From Caryophanon sp036309765 (GTDB lineage: Bacteria > Bacillota > Bacilli > Bacillales_A > Planococcaceae): a stretch of DNA of 41,995 bases. The notes under the pieces were generated by a model. That model was not told the DNA's origin and did no database searches. It worked only from the letters and a program-made list of their open reading frames with translations. This document shows, one piece after another, positions 32,702-40,933 of this stretch (the stretch's first letter is position 1; every line of letters starts with the position of its first letter). The stretch lies in the NCBI GenBank assembly GCA_036309765.1, contig JAXJTE010000007.1:1-41995 (forward strand). The letters run 5' to 3'. The translations under genes and the position numbers were made by a program.

Positions 32702-33465
32702 TCGAAATTAAAGGGATTTCTAAATTTTTTGCGAAAAAACCTGTTGTAGAAGATGTGTCTGTGACAATTGAGCCGCGTACGATTACGTCCTTCATTGGGC
32801 CAAATGGTGCGGGTAAATCAACGTTACTGTCGATGGTAAGCCGCCTGTTAGATTCAGATACAGGTGAAGTGTTACTTGATAGCAGCGACGTGAAAAAAAT
32901 TAAATCAAGCGAATTTGCAAAGCGTGTGGCGATTTTAAAGCAAGCCAATCACATTAATGTGCGCTTAACGATTCGTGAACTTGTGTCATTTGGGCGTTAT
33001 CCGTACTCAAAAGGTCGCTTAACACCAGAGGACGAAAAGAAAATTGATGAAGCCATCGAATACATGAACTTAGTGGATATGCAGTATAAATATTTAGATG
33101 AATTATCGGGCGGTCAAAAGCAGCGTGCGTTCATCTCAATGGTTATTGCACAAGATACAGAGTACATTTTACTTGATGAGCCTTTAAATAACTTAGACAT
33201 GAAACACTCAGTGCAAATTATGAAAATTTTGCGCAAGCTTGTAGATGAGCTAGGGAAAACGGTTATTATCGTGCTACATGATATTAACTTCGCATCTGTG
33301 TACTCAGATCGTATCGTCGCGTTAAAAGATGGACGTCTTGTAAAGGATGGTCCGACAAACGAGATTATTACTTCAGAATCGTTGAAGGAAGTTTATGACA
33401 TGCACATCCCTGTTCAGGAGCAGGATGGTTGCCGTATTTGCATCTACTTCAACTCACATGAATAA
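32698..33465 (+). CDS. Iron-siderophore ABC transporter ATPase, YclP-like
   Basis: A 255-aa ABC ATPase of the FepC/FecE class with Walker A 'GPNGAGKST' (about 34-42), Q-loop 'ILKQANHINVRLT', signature 'LSGGQKQRAF', Walker B 'YILLDEPLNNLDM' and H-switch 'VLHDINFAS'. It powers import through the two preceding permeases. ATG overlaps the upstream stop in ATGA. The stop is followed by a structured 160-base gap with an internal promoter before the binding-protein gene, so the latter can be expressed separately. Confidence 0.94.
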   Translation: MIEIKGISKFFAKKPVVEDVSVTIEPRTITSFIGPNGAGKSTLLSMVSRLLDSDTGEVLLDSSDVKKIKSSEFAKRVAILKQANHINVRLTIRELVSFGRYPYSKGRLTPEDEKKIDEAIEYMNLVDMQYKYLDELSGGQKQRAFISMVIAQDTEYILLDEPLNNLDMKHSVQIMKILRKLVDELGKTVIIVLHDINFASVYSDRIVALKDGRLVKDGPTNEIITSESLKEVYDMHIPVQEQDGCRICIYFNSHE

Positions 33466-33478
33466 AAAATAAAAGAGG

Positions 33479-33556
33479 TTCTATCGGGCTTTATGACAAC
33501 ATTGCATGACTTTTTTAGAAAAACAATGTTGACAAAGGATAAATGCTCCGATAGAA
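33479..33556 (+). repeat. Long imperfect palindrome between the yclP- and yclQ-like genes
   Basis: Outer arms TTCTATCGG (33479-33487) and CCGATAGAA (33548-33556), TTTAT/ATAAA inside them, and inner arms CAACATTG (33497-33504) and CAATGTTG (33524-33531) can form a two-tiered hairpin. It contains the -35 and -10 of the internal promoter in its right half. Confidence 0.65.
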
Positions 33557-33557
33557 T
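33529..33557 (+). promoter_or_regulatory. Internal sigma-A promoter for the binding-protein gene
   Basis: TTGACA (33529-33534, perfect) and TAGAAT (33552-33557) are exactly 17 bases apart, 72 bases before the yclQ-like start. Confidence 0.72.
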
Positions 33558-33577
33558 TACGAGTAGTTAATTGAAAA

Positions 33578-33592
33578 CGATAATCACTCTCA
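33578..33592 (+). promoter_or_regulatory. Second, weaker Fur box
   Basis: CGATAATCACTCTCA matches the 7-1-7 Fur consensus at 11 of 14 specified bases, just past the expected start of the internal promoter. Confidence 0.6.
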
Positions 33593-33628
33593 TAGAATGA
33601 GTGACACAATGTAGGAGGAGAAATTACA

Positions 33629-34672
33629 ATGAAAAAATGGCGTTTTTTAACTGCAACTGCTGCATTAACTTTAATGCTTGCTGCTTGTGGTGAAGAGGAA
33701 AAGGAAACAACAACTGACAAGGAAACAGAAGAAACAGCTGCAACTGAAACAGAAACAGCTGAAGAAAATTCTGCGTTCCCATTAACAGTAAAATCTTTAA
33801 CACCTGGTAGCGAAACAGAAGACGGCGCATCACTAGTGTTTGAAGATGTTGTTTTAGAAGAAGAACCAAAACGTATTATTTCATTCGACTACGGTTTCTT
33901 AGATACACTTGATGCTTTAGGTGTTGAAGGAATTGTTGGCGTTGCAGCAAACGGTGGTTCTGGTAACATTCCAGCACACATTAAAGACAAGTATGCTCCA
34001 TCTGATGCAATCGCAGACGTTGGTTCTTTAAAAGAAATCAACTTTGAAGCGGTAGCAGCTGCTGAGCCAGACATCATTTTCATCTCTGGTCGTCAAAGCT
34101 CATTCTATGAAGAGTTAAAAGAAATTACACCAAACGTAGTATTTATCGGTTCTGATAGCGAAGATTACTTCGGTGGCGTATATGAAGCAGTAGATTTAGC
34201 TGCTGAAATTTTCGGCAAGCAAGAAAAAGCTGAAGAGTTAAAAGCAGGCTTAGCTGAAAAAGTTGACGCTGTAAACGAAAAAGTAAAAGGCTATGAAAAT
34301 GCTTTAATCGCAATGTACAACGACAAGAAGATCTCTGGCTTCGATAACGGTCCAGAATCTCGTTTCGCATACGTTTACAATGACTTCGGCTTCACGCCAG
34401 TAACAGAAGACATTGAAGCTTCATCTCACGGTTCGGATTTCTCTTATGAGTCAATCCTTTCTGCTGATCCAGAAGTATTATTAATCGTTGACCGTACAGT
34501 TTCAGATGTAGAAGCAATCAAAGCTGACATCGAAAACGATATCATCAAACAAACTCGTGCTTACAAAGAAGGTAAAATCGTGTACCTTGATGGTGTAAAC
34601 TGGTACTTCTCAGCTAACGGTGTAACAACTGAAGCAGACAAATTAGACGAAATCTTAAACGAATTAAAATAA
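33629..34672 (+). CDS. Iron-siderophore ABC transporter substrate-binding lipoprotein, YclQ-like
   Basis: A 347-aa lipoprotein. Signal 'MKKWRFLTATAALTLMLAAC' places the lipidated Cys at residue 20, and an unusually acidic Thr/Glu linker follows (about 21-52). The mature fold is the two-lobed Fe/B12 periplasmic-binding class, with 'PKRIISFDYGFLDTLDALGV' and 'NFEAVAAAEPDIIFISGRQ' in the first lobe and 'AYKEGKIVYLDGVNWYFSANG' (read as 'KEGKIVYLDGVNWYFSANG') near the end. The final 'GVNWYFSANGV' resembles petrobactin-binding YclQ, but specificity needs binding data. AGGAGGAG lies before ATG. It has its own promoter and Fur box and a terminator after it. Confidence 0.92.
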   Translation: MKKWRFLTATAALTLMLAACGEEEKETTTDKETEETAATETETAEENSAFPLTVKSLTPGSETEDGASLVFEDVVLEEEPKRIISFDYGFLDTLDALGVEGIVGVAANGGSGNIPAHIKDKYAPSDAIADVGSLKEINFEAVAAAEPDIIFISGRQSSFYEELKEITPNVVFIGSDSEDYFGGVYEAVDLAAEIFGKQEKAEELKAGLAEKVDAVNEKVKGYENALIAMYNDKKISGFDNGPESRFAYVYNDFGFTPVTEDIEASSHGSDFSYESILSADPEVLLIVDRTVSDVEAIKADIENDIIKQTRAYKEGKIVYLDGVNWYFSANGVTTEADKLDEILNELK

Positions 34673-34682
34673 TTCGATACGA

Positions 34683-34716
34683 AAGCATGTCTCCTCGTGA
34701 GGCATGCTTTTTTTAT
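34683..34716 (+). terminator. Terminator after the siderophore operon
   Basis: AAGCATGTCTC (34683-34693) pairs with GAGGCATGCTT (34699-34709, one wobble) around CTCGT, then a run of T. Confidence 0.87.
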
Positions 34717-34792
34717 GTACACTGTTAGACGAAACTTTATCATGACGAATGGCGTAACGTAAGATGAGGGGTGTGTGAAGGAGGAAGTGAAT

Positions 34793-35380
34793 ATGAACAA
34801 ACGATTGTTAACACCGGCATGTATATATGTCGCGTTATTTTGTGTTGTGTTACTGACGTACGATACAAGCTTCATGCAGCGATTAGACGAAGCAGTTTCC
34901 AATGTGCTTGTCGGGCAGCACATTATCGGGCTATTTCATTATTTAGGTGAGACGATGTTTGTCGTGATGCTTGCACTTGTTGTCATTTGTTATTTAGTGT
35001 GGCGTAAACAGCATTCAGAGGCTCTGTTTGCGTTTTTGATGGTGTTTGGTGGTTATGGTATCAACCAAGTAGTTAAACACATTGTCGAGCGCCCTAGACC
35101 GGATATTGTGGATCAGTTAAATAGCTACAGTTTTCCGTCTGGGCATACGATGGCAAGTTTATTATGGATTGCGATGGTGCTGTTTTTATTGACGCACGGC
35201 AAAAAGACAACGAAGCGCATCGTTGCTATGTGGGTTATTGGCATTGTCATTGCGATGCTCGTCGGCTTGTCACGCGTCGTTGAAAGCCGTCACTATTTCA
35301 CGGACGTGTTAGCAGGGTGGATGCTTGCGTCAGCATGGTTGCACGTATGTATAGCGATGTTTCGCCGTAAAACGCAATAA
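34793..35380 (+). CDS. PAP2-family membrane phosphatase
   Basis: A 195-aa polytopic membrane protein with all three PAP2 motifs: 'KHIVERPRPD' (KX6RP), 'FPSGHTMAS' (PSGH, catalytic His) and 'SRVVESRHYFTDVLAGW' (SRX5HX3D). Five to six membrane helices surround them. Likely substrates are phosphatidylglycerol-phosphate, phosphatidate or undecaprenyl pyrophosphate, with the active site facing outward; sequence alone does not choose. ATG at 34793 has AAGGAGG eight bases before it, whereas an in-frame GTG at 34775 precedes that site and is not likely used. A 16-bp stem follows and separates it from the convergent gene. Confidence 0.92.
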   Translation: MNKRLLTPACIYVALFCVVLLTYDTSFMQRLDEAVSNVLVGQHIIGLFHYLGETMFVVMLALVVICYLVWRKQHSEALFAFLMVFGGYGINQVVKHIVERPRPDIVDQLNSYSFPSGHTMASLLWIAMVLFLLTHGKKTTKRIVAMWVIGIVIAMLVGLSRVVESRHYFTDVLAGWMLASAWLHVCIAMFRRKTQ

Positions 35381-35385
35381 GCAGC

Positions 35386-35421
35386 ATGAAAGGGCAGAGG
35401 AAGCGTCCTCTGCCCTTTCAT
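35386..35421. terminator. Long perfect hairpin between convergent genes
   Basis: ATGAAAGGGCAGAGGA (35386-35401) pairs perfectly with TCCTCTGCCCTTTCAT (35406-35421) around a four-base loop. No T run follows on either strand, but the position between two converging stops suggests a two-way transcription stop. Confidence 0.7.
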
Positions 35422-35428
35422 ACGTGTA

Positions 35429-36085
35429 TTACGATGCGCTCGTAATGTTTTCTGATGCGACCGTAATGCGCTCTTGAATATGGTCGTTCTTTTCAGCAAT
35501 ATCGACAACGGCTACGGCAAAATCAGCATAGCTCACGTAGCTGTTGAGCTGTGAGTTGTATAGCACATGGTCTTTTCCTTTTATATAATGCCCTGTACGC
35601 GGCCCAGACGGATCTAAAATTTCAGACGAGCTAATGAACGTCCAATTTACGCTTGAGTTGCGTAAGTCCTGTAAGTTTTGTAATTGGTTAAGTGCTGTTT
35701 GTAAATAAATTTTCGGGAAGCGATCTTCTTCAAGTAGGCGACGTTTTTTATCGCTATCGACAAATAAATTACCTGCTCCTGCAACGGTAATTAAATGCGT
35801 ATTCGTGCCTTCAAGCAGCGTGATGAAGTGCTTGCCAAACTCGACGTATAAATGCTCCTCGCCTTGTGCTGCGCCAAATGCGTTAATGACTACGTCGACA
35901 TCAATGAAATCATGCGGCGTTAAGTCTAAAATTTGACGCTCGACTACAGTAACATTTGCCTCAACGTCTGTTGGTAGCTTTGAACGGTTTCGTACAATGG
36001 CTACAACCTCATGTTTGCGCATTAATGCCTCGCGCACAATATCTTTTCCTACTCGGCCAGTAGCACCAATAATTGCGATTTTCAT
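35429..36085 (-). CDS. NAD(P)-binding NmrA/atypical SDR protein (YwnB-like)
   Basis: A 218-aa protein with an N-terminal Rossmann motif 'MKIAIIGATGRVGKDIVREAL' (read as 'IIGATGRVGKDIV', about 4-16) and 'VVAIVRNRSKLP', the Arg favouring NADP(H). 'VVINAFGAAQGEEH' and 'LITVAGAGNLF' continue the fold, and 'NWTFISSSEILDPSGPRTG' (as 'WTFISSSEILDPSG') marks the atypical SDR group. The canonical YxxxK is not evident, so the protein may bind dinucleotide as a sensor or act on an unknown substrate. Length and style resemble Bacillus YwnB. GGGGAG lies before ATG. It is a single gene convergent with the PAP2 gene. Confidence 0.85.
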   Translation of the reverse strand: MKIAIIGATGRVGKDIVREALMRKHEVVAIVRNRSKLPTDVEANVTVVERQILDLTPHDFIDVDVVINAFGAAQGEEHLYVEFGKHFITLLEGTNTHLITVAGAGNLFVDSDKKRRLLEEDRFPKIYLQTALNQLQNLQDLRNSSVNWTFISSSEILDPSGPRTGHYIKGKDHVLYNSQLNSYVSYADFAVAVVDIAEKNDHIQERITVASENITSAS

Positions 36086-36253
36086 AAAATCTCCCCTTTA
36101 CTGATGAAGTTACTTTCATATTATAACTATTCCCTATGTAAAAAACGAATAAACGAGCTTGAAATTATATTAATTTAGCGAAAATGAGACTTTTGATTGA
36201 ATTGAAGAAGGTGTATATGTGACGTGAATATGTCGTACGTGTCTTGGAATAAA

Positions 36254-36290
36254 TAAAAAAACCCACCGCCTCAAGTTTGAGATGGTGGGT
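36254..36290 (-). terminator. Terminator of the thrCB unit
   Basis: On the minus strand ACCCACC...TCAAAC and TTGAGG...GGTGGGT form a long stem, followed by T7 (36260-36254 on the plus strand as A's). Confidence 0.88.
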
Positions 36291-36296
36291 GAGTGC

Positions 36297-37199
36297 TTAT
36301 ACAGTAGCGATTGATGTTACTTGTACGCCTTGCTCATCTGCTTTCGTTAGCACGATGTCATGGCTTGGGAAGCGTTGTTTCATTGCTTCAACAAAGCTTT
36401 GCTCAATCGACGTTGGAATGATTGAAATCATCGTTGGACCGGCGCCGCTTAACGCTGTACCGTATGCGCCTGCTTCTTTTGCCGCTGTGCGAATGTCCGC
36501 ATAGTTCGGAATAAGCTTTGCGCGGAATGGCTCGTGGAAGCGGTCTTGCTCCATATAATGACCGACACGTTTGAAGTCGCGTGCCATCAGTGAAGCAGCA
36601 AGCATATTTGCGTTTGCGCTCGCTTCAACTGCGTACGGGCGGTCAAACTGCTCTGGTAATACGCCGCGTGCTTCTGATGTTTTTAATTCCACGTTCGGAA
36701 TGAATACGACGAATGATGCATCGACGTTGTTTACGTGTAACGTATCGACAATGCCGTCTTGTGTCATCGAAGAAATCGTTAAACCACCTAAAACAGAAGC
36801 GGTTGCGTTGTCTGGGTGCCCTTCAATTTGTGATGAAATGTTAAGGCGGTCTTGCGTTGTTAAGTTTAAGTCACATAAAAGATTTGCCACTTCGATTCCG
36901 GCAACGATTGCTGCGGCACTGCTGCCTAAGCCGCGTGCGAACGGAAGCTCTGATGACATTTCAATTTTACAGCTCGGTAATGGTTTGTTATATTGATCAG
37001 CTACTTGCTTGGCGATACAGTAAATTAAATGCTCTTCAATGACGATGTTTTGTGGTAAATGCTCAGAAAGGTGAACGATTTCCCATGTGTCTTGTGGTGT
37101 GACATCTAGCTGTAAGTACAGGGAAAGACCAAGCCCGATAGAATCGAAGCCTGGCCCTAAGTTTGCTGTACTACCAGGTACAACAATACGCCATGACAT
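36297..37199 (-). CDS. thrB: Homoserine kinase
   Basis: A 300-aa GHMP-superfamily kinase that phosphorylates homoserine before threonine synthase. 'IVVPGSTANLGPGFDSIGL' (about 5-23) is motif 1, 'ELPFARGLGSSAAAIVAG' (GLGSSAA at about 90-96) the ATP-binding loop, and 'YGTALSGAGPTMISI' motif 3. Its ATG overlaps the thrC stop by one base (TAATG), so it is translationally coupled and made from the thrC transcript. A strong terminator follows. Confidence 0.96.
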   Translation of the reverse strand: MSWRIVVPGSTANLGPGFDSIGLGLSLYLQLDVTPQDTWEIVHLSEHLPQNIVIEEHLIYCIAKQVADQYNKPLPSCKIEMSSELPFARGLGSSAAAIVAGIEVANLLCDLNLTTQDRLNISSQIEGHPDNATASVLGGLTISSMTQDGIVDTLHVNNVDASFVVFIPNVELKTSEARGVLPEQFDRPYAVEASANANMLAASLMARDFKRVGHYMEQDRFHEPFRAKLIPNYADIRTAAKEAGAYGTALSGAGPTMISIIPTSIEQSFVEAMKQRFPSHDIVLTKADEQGVQVTSIATV

Positions 37200-38251
37200 T
37201 ATAGTGTACCCTCGATGTATGTGCGGATTTCGTCCTCGTCGTTTTGAAGTGATACGACTTCTACTGTTGAAACGCCCATCGCTGTATCTGGATCTTTTAA
37301 ACCGTTACCTGTGAAGATTGTTACAACTTTGCTGCCTTGTGCAATTTTGCCGCTCTCTACTGATTTAATAACACCAGCTAAAGATGCCGCTGAACCTGGC
37401 TCTACGAAAATGCCTTCAGTGCCAGCGATTAATTTGTATGCTGCAATGATTTCTTCGTCAGTTACAGAATCGATAATACCGCCTGATTCGTCGCGAGCTG
37501 CCTCTGCTAACGACCAGCTTGCAGGGTTACCGATACGGATTGCTGTTGCGATTGTTTCTGGGTTTGCGATTGGTGCGCCTTGTACGATCGCTGCTGCACC
37601 TTCTGCCTCGAAGCCGAACATTTTCGGTAAGCCTGTTTGTTTTGCTTCGTTGTATTCTTTGAAGCCTTTCCAGTATGCTGAAATGTTACCAGCGTTACCA
37701 ACTGGGATACATAAGTAATCTGGTGCTGCACCTAAAGAATCAACAATTTCAAACGCCGCTGTTTTTTGACCTTCTAAGCGGTATGGGTTTACTGAGTTTA
37801 CAAGTGCTACTGGCGTCGTTTCAGAAACGCGACGAACGATGTTTAACGCATCGTCAAAGTTGCCATCGATTTCGATAATTTGTGCGCCGTACATTGTCGC
37901 TTGTGCTAATTTACCAAGTGCTACTTTACCTTTAGGAATAACAACGATTGAGCTAATGCCTGCGCGTGTTGCGTATGCAGCAGCTGCAGCAGATGTGTTC
38001 CCTGTAGATGCACAAATTACGCATTTTGCGCCGTCTTCAATTGCTTTTGCGACAGCGAAAACCATGCCGCGGTCTTTGAATGAGCCAGTTGGGTTAGCGC
38101 CTTCGATTTTACCGTAAAGCTCAATGCCAAGCTTTTTCGATAAGTTTACTAAATGAACAAGTGGCGTGTTACCTTCATTTAATGTAAGTGCCGGTGTGTT
38201 TTCTGTAACGGGTAAAAACGATTTATATTCTTCGATTAAGCCTTTCCACAT
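37199..38251 (-). CDS. thrC: Threonine synthase
   Basis: A 350-aa PLP enzyme that turns O-phosphohomoserine into threonine. The Schiff-base Lys is K59 in 'NPTGSFKDRGM'. 'LNEGNTPLVHL', 'CASTGNTSAAAAAYATRAG' and 'PVGNAGNISAYWKGFKEY' are standard phosphate- and substrate-loop motifs. Start at ATG 38251 ('MWKGLIEEYKSFLPVTENTP') matches the usual N-terminus of Bacillus ThrC; AAGGAG lies 11 bases upstream, and the in-frame ATGs further upstream are in the leader. hom, which precedes thrC in Bacillus subtilis, is absent here. Confidence 0.96.
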   Translation of the reverse strand: MWKGLIEEYKSFLPVTENTPALTLNEGNTPLVHLVNLSKKLGIELYGKIEGANPTGSFKDRGMVFAVAKAIEDGAKCVICASTGNTSAAAAAYATRAGISSIVVIPKGKVALGKLAQATMYGAQIIEIDGNFDDALNIVRRVSETTPVALVNSVNPYRLEGQKTAAFEIVDSLGAAPDYLCIPVGNAGNISAYWKGFKEYNEAKQTGLPKMFGFEAEGAAAIVQGAPIANPETIATAIRIGNPASWSLAEAARDESGGIIDSVTDEEIIAAYKLIAGTEGIFVEPGSAASLAGVIKSVESGKIAQGSKVVTIFTGNGLKDPDTAMGVSTVEVVSLQNDEDEIRTYIEGTL

Positions 38252-38309
38252 AACGGTGTTAACTCCTTTTTGTTCGTATGACGAGAACAGTTGTTTTTGT
38301 ATAAAAGAC

Positions 38310-38338
38310 ATTCTAACGCAAAAAACGCAAGCATTCAA
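38310..38338 (-). promoter_or_regulatory. Sigma-A promoter for thrCB
   Basis: On the minus strand TTGAAT (38338-38333) and TAGAAT (38315-38310) are 17 bases apart, about 58 bases before the thrC start. No leader peptide or T-box stem is recognised. Confidence 0.6.
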
Positions 38339-38392
38339 TAGAAAAAACAAAATTGTCAAAACAATGAAACATATTACGTGAAATTTCTGCTT

Positions 38393-38445
38393 TGAAAACG
38401 CTTTATAAATAGGAAACGTTACAAATTCTCCTTAAAACGCTTTTA
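38393..38445. promoter_or_regulatory. Two cre-like boxes between thrC and the NiaP-like gene
   Basis: TGAAAACGCTTTAT (38393-38406) fits the CcpA cre consensus TGWAARCGYTWNCW with one mismatch. TTAAAACGCTTTTA (38432-38445) is a second, similar palindromic box. They could affect either divergent gene; this is a pattern match only. Confidence 0.4.
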
Positions 38446-38519
38446 GCTAGTTGTTAATGCGATGTAAAAAGTATATATTAAATTGTAAATTCAAGTGTAA
38501 AGACAGGTGGAAACTTAAT

Positions 38520-39737
38520 ATGACAACTTCAAAGGGATCGACTGCGCCACTTTCACGTAATAAATTGCTTGGTGTTGCTGGTGTTGGCTGGATGTTTGAT
38601 GCGATGGATGTCGGCATTTTATCATTCGTTATCGCCGCGCTCGCAATCGACTGGAATTTATCGTCGCAGGAAATGGGCTGGATTGGGAGTGTGAACTCAA
38701 TCGGGATGGCAGTCGGTGCGCTGCTATTCGGTATTCTCGCAGACAAAGTCGGACGTAAACAAATTTTCATGTGGACGCTCGTGCTGTTTTCAGTCGCAAG
38801 TGGTTTATCCGCATTAACGACGACGCTCGCTGCATTTTTAATTTTGCGCTTCTTCGTCGGCATGGGGCTTGGTGGGGAACTGCCAGTCGCATCAACGCTC
38901 GTATCTGAAAGCGTGCCTGCAAAAGAGCGCGGGCGTGTCGTTGTATTACTTGAGAGCTTTTGGGCAGCAGGTTGGTTACTCGGTGCGCTCATTTCATACT
39001 TCATCATTCCAGATTACGGCTGGCGCGTTGCATTAGTGTTGACGGCAATTCCAGCGTTTTATGCGTTATACATTCGCATGAAGCTACCGGATTCACCGCA
39101 ATTTGCGGCAAAAGCAACAGCGAAAAAACGCTCGGTATTTGAAAACATGCGCGACTTACTTACTAAGCCGTACCGTAAGCAAACGCTTGTACTATGGGTG
39201 CTTTGGTTTACGGTCGTGTTCTCGTATTACGGTATGTTTTTATGGCTACCAAGTGTTATGACGGGCAAAGGCTTCGATTTAATTACGAGTTTTAAATACG
39301 TGCTGATTATGACGCTTGCTCAGCTACCAGGTTACTTTACAGCGGCATGGTTCATCGAGAAGTTCGGACGTAAATTCGTACTCGTGACGTATTTAATCGG
39401 TACAGCGGCGAGTGCGTACGTATTCGGTAACGCAGAAACGGTTGTCATGCTTGTTGGTGCAGGGATGGCGTTATCATTCTTCAACTTAGGTGCGTGGGGG
39501 GCGCTTTATGCATACACGCCAGAGCAATATCCGGCAGTAAACCGTGGTACAGGTGCAGGTACAGCGGCGGCAATTGGACGTATCGGCGGTATTTTTGGTC
39601 CGCTTCTAGTCGGCTCAATGCTTGCGAAAGGCTACGACATTAGTGTCATTTTCAGCGTGTTCTGCGTAGCGATTTTAATCGGAGCATCAGCCGTACTATT
39701 CTTCGGCAAAGAGACGAAACAAATTGAATTAGATTGA
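38520..39737 (+). CDS. niaP: MFS transporter, NiaP (niacin) type
   Basis: A 405-aa major-facilitator protein with 12 membrane helices. It opens with 'NKLLGVAGVGWMFDAMDVG', a sugar-porter/organic-acid type start with the intramembrane D-x2-D pair. 'LADKVGRKQIF' is the loop 2-3 motif, 'GMGLGGELPVASTLVSE' helix 4, 'LESFWAAGWLLGALISYF' (read as 'LESFWAAGWLLGAL') helix 5, and 'YAYTPEQYPAVNRGTGAG' the second-half equivalent. The close resemblance, by memory, to Bacillus YceI/NiaP suggests uptake of nicotinate or nicotinamide, but other aromatic acids are possible. ATG 38520 has AGGTGG ten bases upstream. Divergent from thrCB. Confidence 0.82.
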   Translation: MTTSKGSTAPLSRNKLLGVAGVGWMFDAMDVGILSFVIAALAIDWNLSSQEMGWIGSVNSIGMAVGALLFGILADKVGRKQIFMWTLVLFSVASGLSALTTTLAAFLILRFFVGMGLGGELPVASTLVSESVPAKERGRVVVLLESFWAAGWLLGALISYFIIPDYGWRVALVLTAIPAFYALYIRMKLPDSPQFAAKATAKKRSVFENMRDLLTKPYRKQTLVLWVLWFTVVFSYYGMFLWLPSVMTGKGFDLITSFKYVLIMTLAQLPGYFTAAWFIEKFGRKFVLVTYLIGTAASAYVFGNAETVVMLVGAGMALSFFNLGAWGALYAYTPEQYPAVNRGTGAGTAAAIGRIGGIFGPLLVGSMLAKGYDISVIFSVFCVAILIGASAVLFFGKETKQIELD

Positions 39738-39741
39738 TGAA

Positions 39742-39777
39742 AAGGGAGGGAACGTGCTTTCCTCCCTGTTATTTTTC
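39742..39777 (+). terminator. Terminator after the NiaP-like gene
   Basis: AGGGAGG (39743-39749) pairs with CCTCCCT (39761-39767), with GAA/TTT extending it inside, followed by GTTATTTTT. The remaining stretch to 40039 has two small inverted repeats (TACGT/ACGTA and CAAGCTA/TAGCTTG) but no gene. Confidence 0.75.
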
Positions 39778-40039
39778 TATTCGAATTTGTTTGAATATTA
39801 AATAATATGTACGAAAAAAGCTCATTAATTTAGTTGGATGAAGTTTTTTCTGAAAAGTCATTGTTTTCAAACTTTAAAAATGTTAATGTAACTAAAAATA
39901 CGTACATCGACACGTAATAAAGAAGCAAGCTACGTTTTCACAATCATTAATCATCCTAGCTTGTTCCTTTTAAACGACACTGTTTTTGGATTTTTGGCAT
40001 TCTACAGATGATTATTTTGATGAGGAAAGGTTGTTTTGC

Positions 40040-40894
40040 ATGACGATTTATGAAGAAGTAAAAAAACGTTTTCATCGACTTTCGAAAGGTCAACGAAAAG
40101 TTGCACAATATGTTTTAGATAACCCACGCGCAGTAGCCCAGCATGTTGCCGCAGAAGTAGGTAGACAAGCTGGCGTAAGCGAATCAACAGTTATTCGTTT
40201 TTGCTACGCGATTGATTTAGGCGGCTATACAGAGCTACAAATGTTAATGAAGGAACATTTGTTACAGTCTGAGCCAACGAAGGCACGCGCATACGGCTCA
40301 AATGCAAAAGTAAAAAGCATCGAGAAAAACGCGAGCAATTTAATGAACCAAGATGCAAAGGCCATTACTGATACAATACAATTAATTGATGATGAGCAGC
40401 TAAACGGAGCAGCAAAAGCAATTGATGAGGCTCAGCACATTTACATTATGTCAACGGTTTCAACAACGCCGATTGCGAGCTGGCTCGTTGGTACGCTACA
40501 GCAGCTTCACCCGAATGTCACGCATTTAGACGATCCACATACGTACGTGCAAGAGGCGCAGGAGTTTGGCCAAAATAGCGTTATGCTCGTTGTCGCATTA
40601 GAGAAACCGAATGTTGATTTTGTGAAGTTCATCGACGGAGCAGAGCGCAAAGGTGTGAAGGTCATTACCGTTTCAGATACAGCGATGACGACACTGCGCT
40701 CAGCAACGACACATTTATTCGCAATGGGAACGAAGCAAAAATCCATTTTCAATATGACGCCTGTCGTATTTACGTTTTTACATACGTTGTTAGAATGTAC
40801 AATCGCACAGAACAGACGCAAATATGAGCAATTTCAACGTGAAGGTGTAAGTCACGAGCGCCCAGCATTACGCCTCGTTAATACATTGCACTAA
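40040..40894 (+). CDS. RpiR/MurR-family transcriptional regulator
   Basis: A 284-aa DNA-binding protein. The N-terminal HTH_6 domain (about 1-77) has 'RLSKGQRKVAQYVLDNP' and the recognition segment 'AGVSESTVIRFCYAIDLGGY'. The C-terminal SIS domain (about 115-245) has 'IYIMSTVSTTPIASWLVG' and 'VMLVVALEKPNVDFVKFI', which usually bind a phosphosugar. The typical SIS 'GxGxS' is altered to 'STVSTTP', so the ligand may differ. No sugar catabolic operon is adjacent, and the upstream neighbour is a NiaP-like transporter. ATG 40040 follows GAGGAAAGG. It ends just before a strong two-way terminator. Confidence 0.88.
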   Translation: MTIYEEVKKRFHRLSKGQRKVAQYVLDNPRAVAQHVAAEVGRQAGVSESTVIRFCYAIDLGGYTELQMLMKEHLLQSEPTKARAYGSNAKVKSIEKNASNLMNQDAKAITDTIQLIDDEQLNGAAKAIDEAQHIYIMSTVSTTPIASWLVGTLQQLHPNVTHLDDPHTYVQEAQEFGQNSVMLVVALEKPNVDFVKFIDGAERKGVKVITVSDTAMTTLRSATTHLFAMGTKQKSIFNMTPVVFTFLHTLLECTIAQNRRKYEQFQREGVSHERPALRLVNTLH

Positions 40895-40933
40895 ACAAAA
40901 AAGAGTAAAGCCGCGGCTTTACTCTTTTTTGTT
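40894..40933. terminator. Strong bidirectional terminator
   Basis: AACAAAAAAGAGTAAAGCCG (40894-40913) is the exact inverted repeat of 40914-40933, centred on CCGCGG, with A and T runs at the ends. It serves the convergent regulator and acetyltransferase genes. Confidence 0.93.

Noticed and set aside
38252..38519. T-box or threonine attenuator leader for thrCB
   Set aside because: The promoter lies about 58 bases before thrC, too short for a T-box, and no antiterminator motif or Thr-rich leader peptide is visible.
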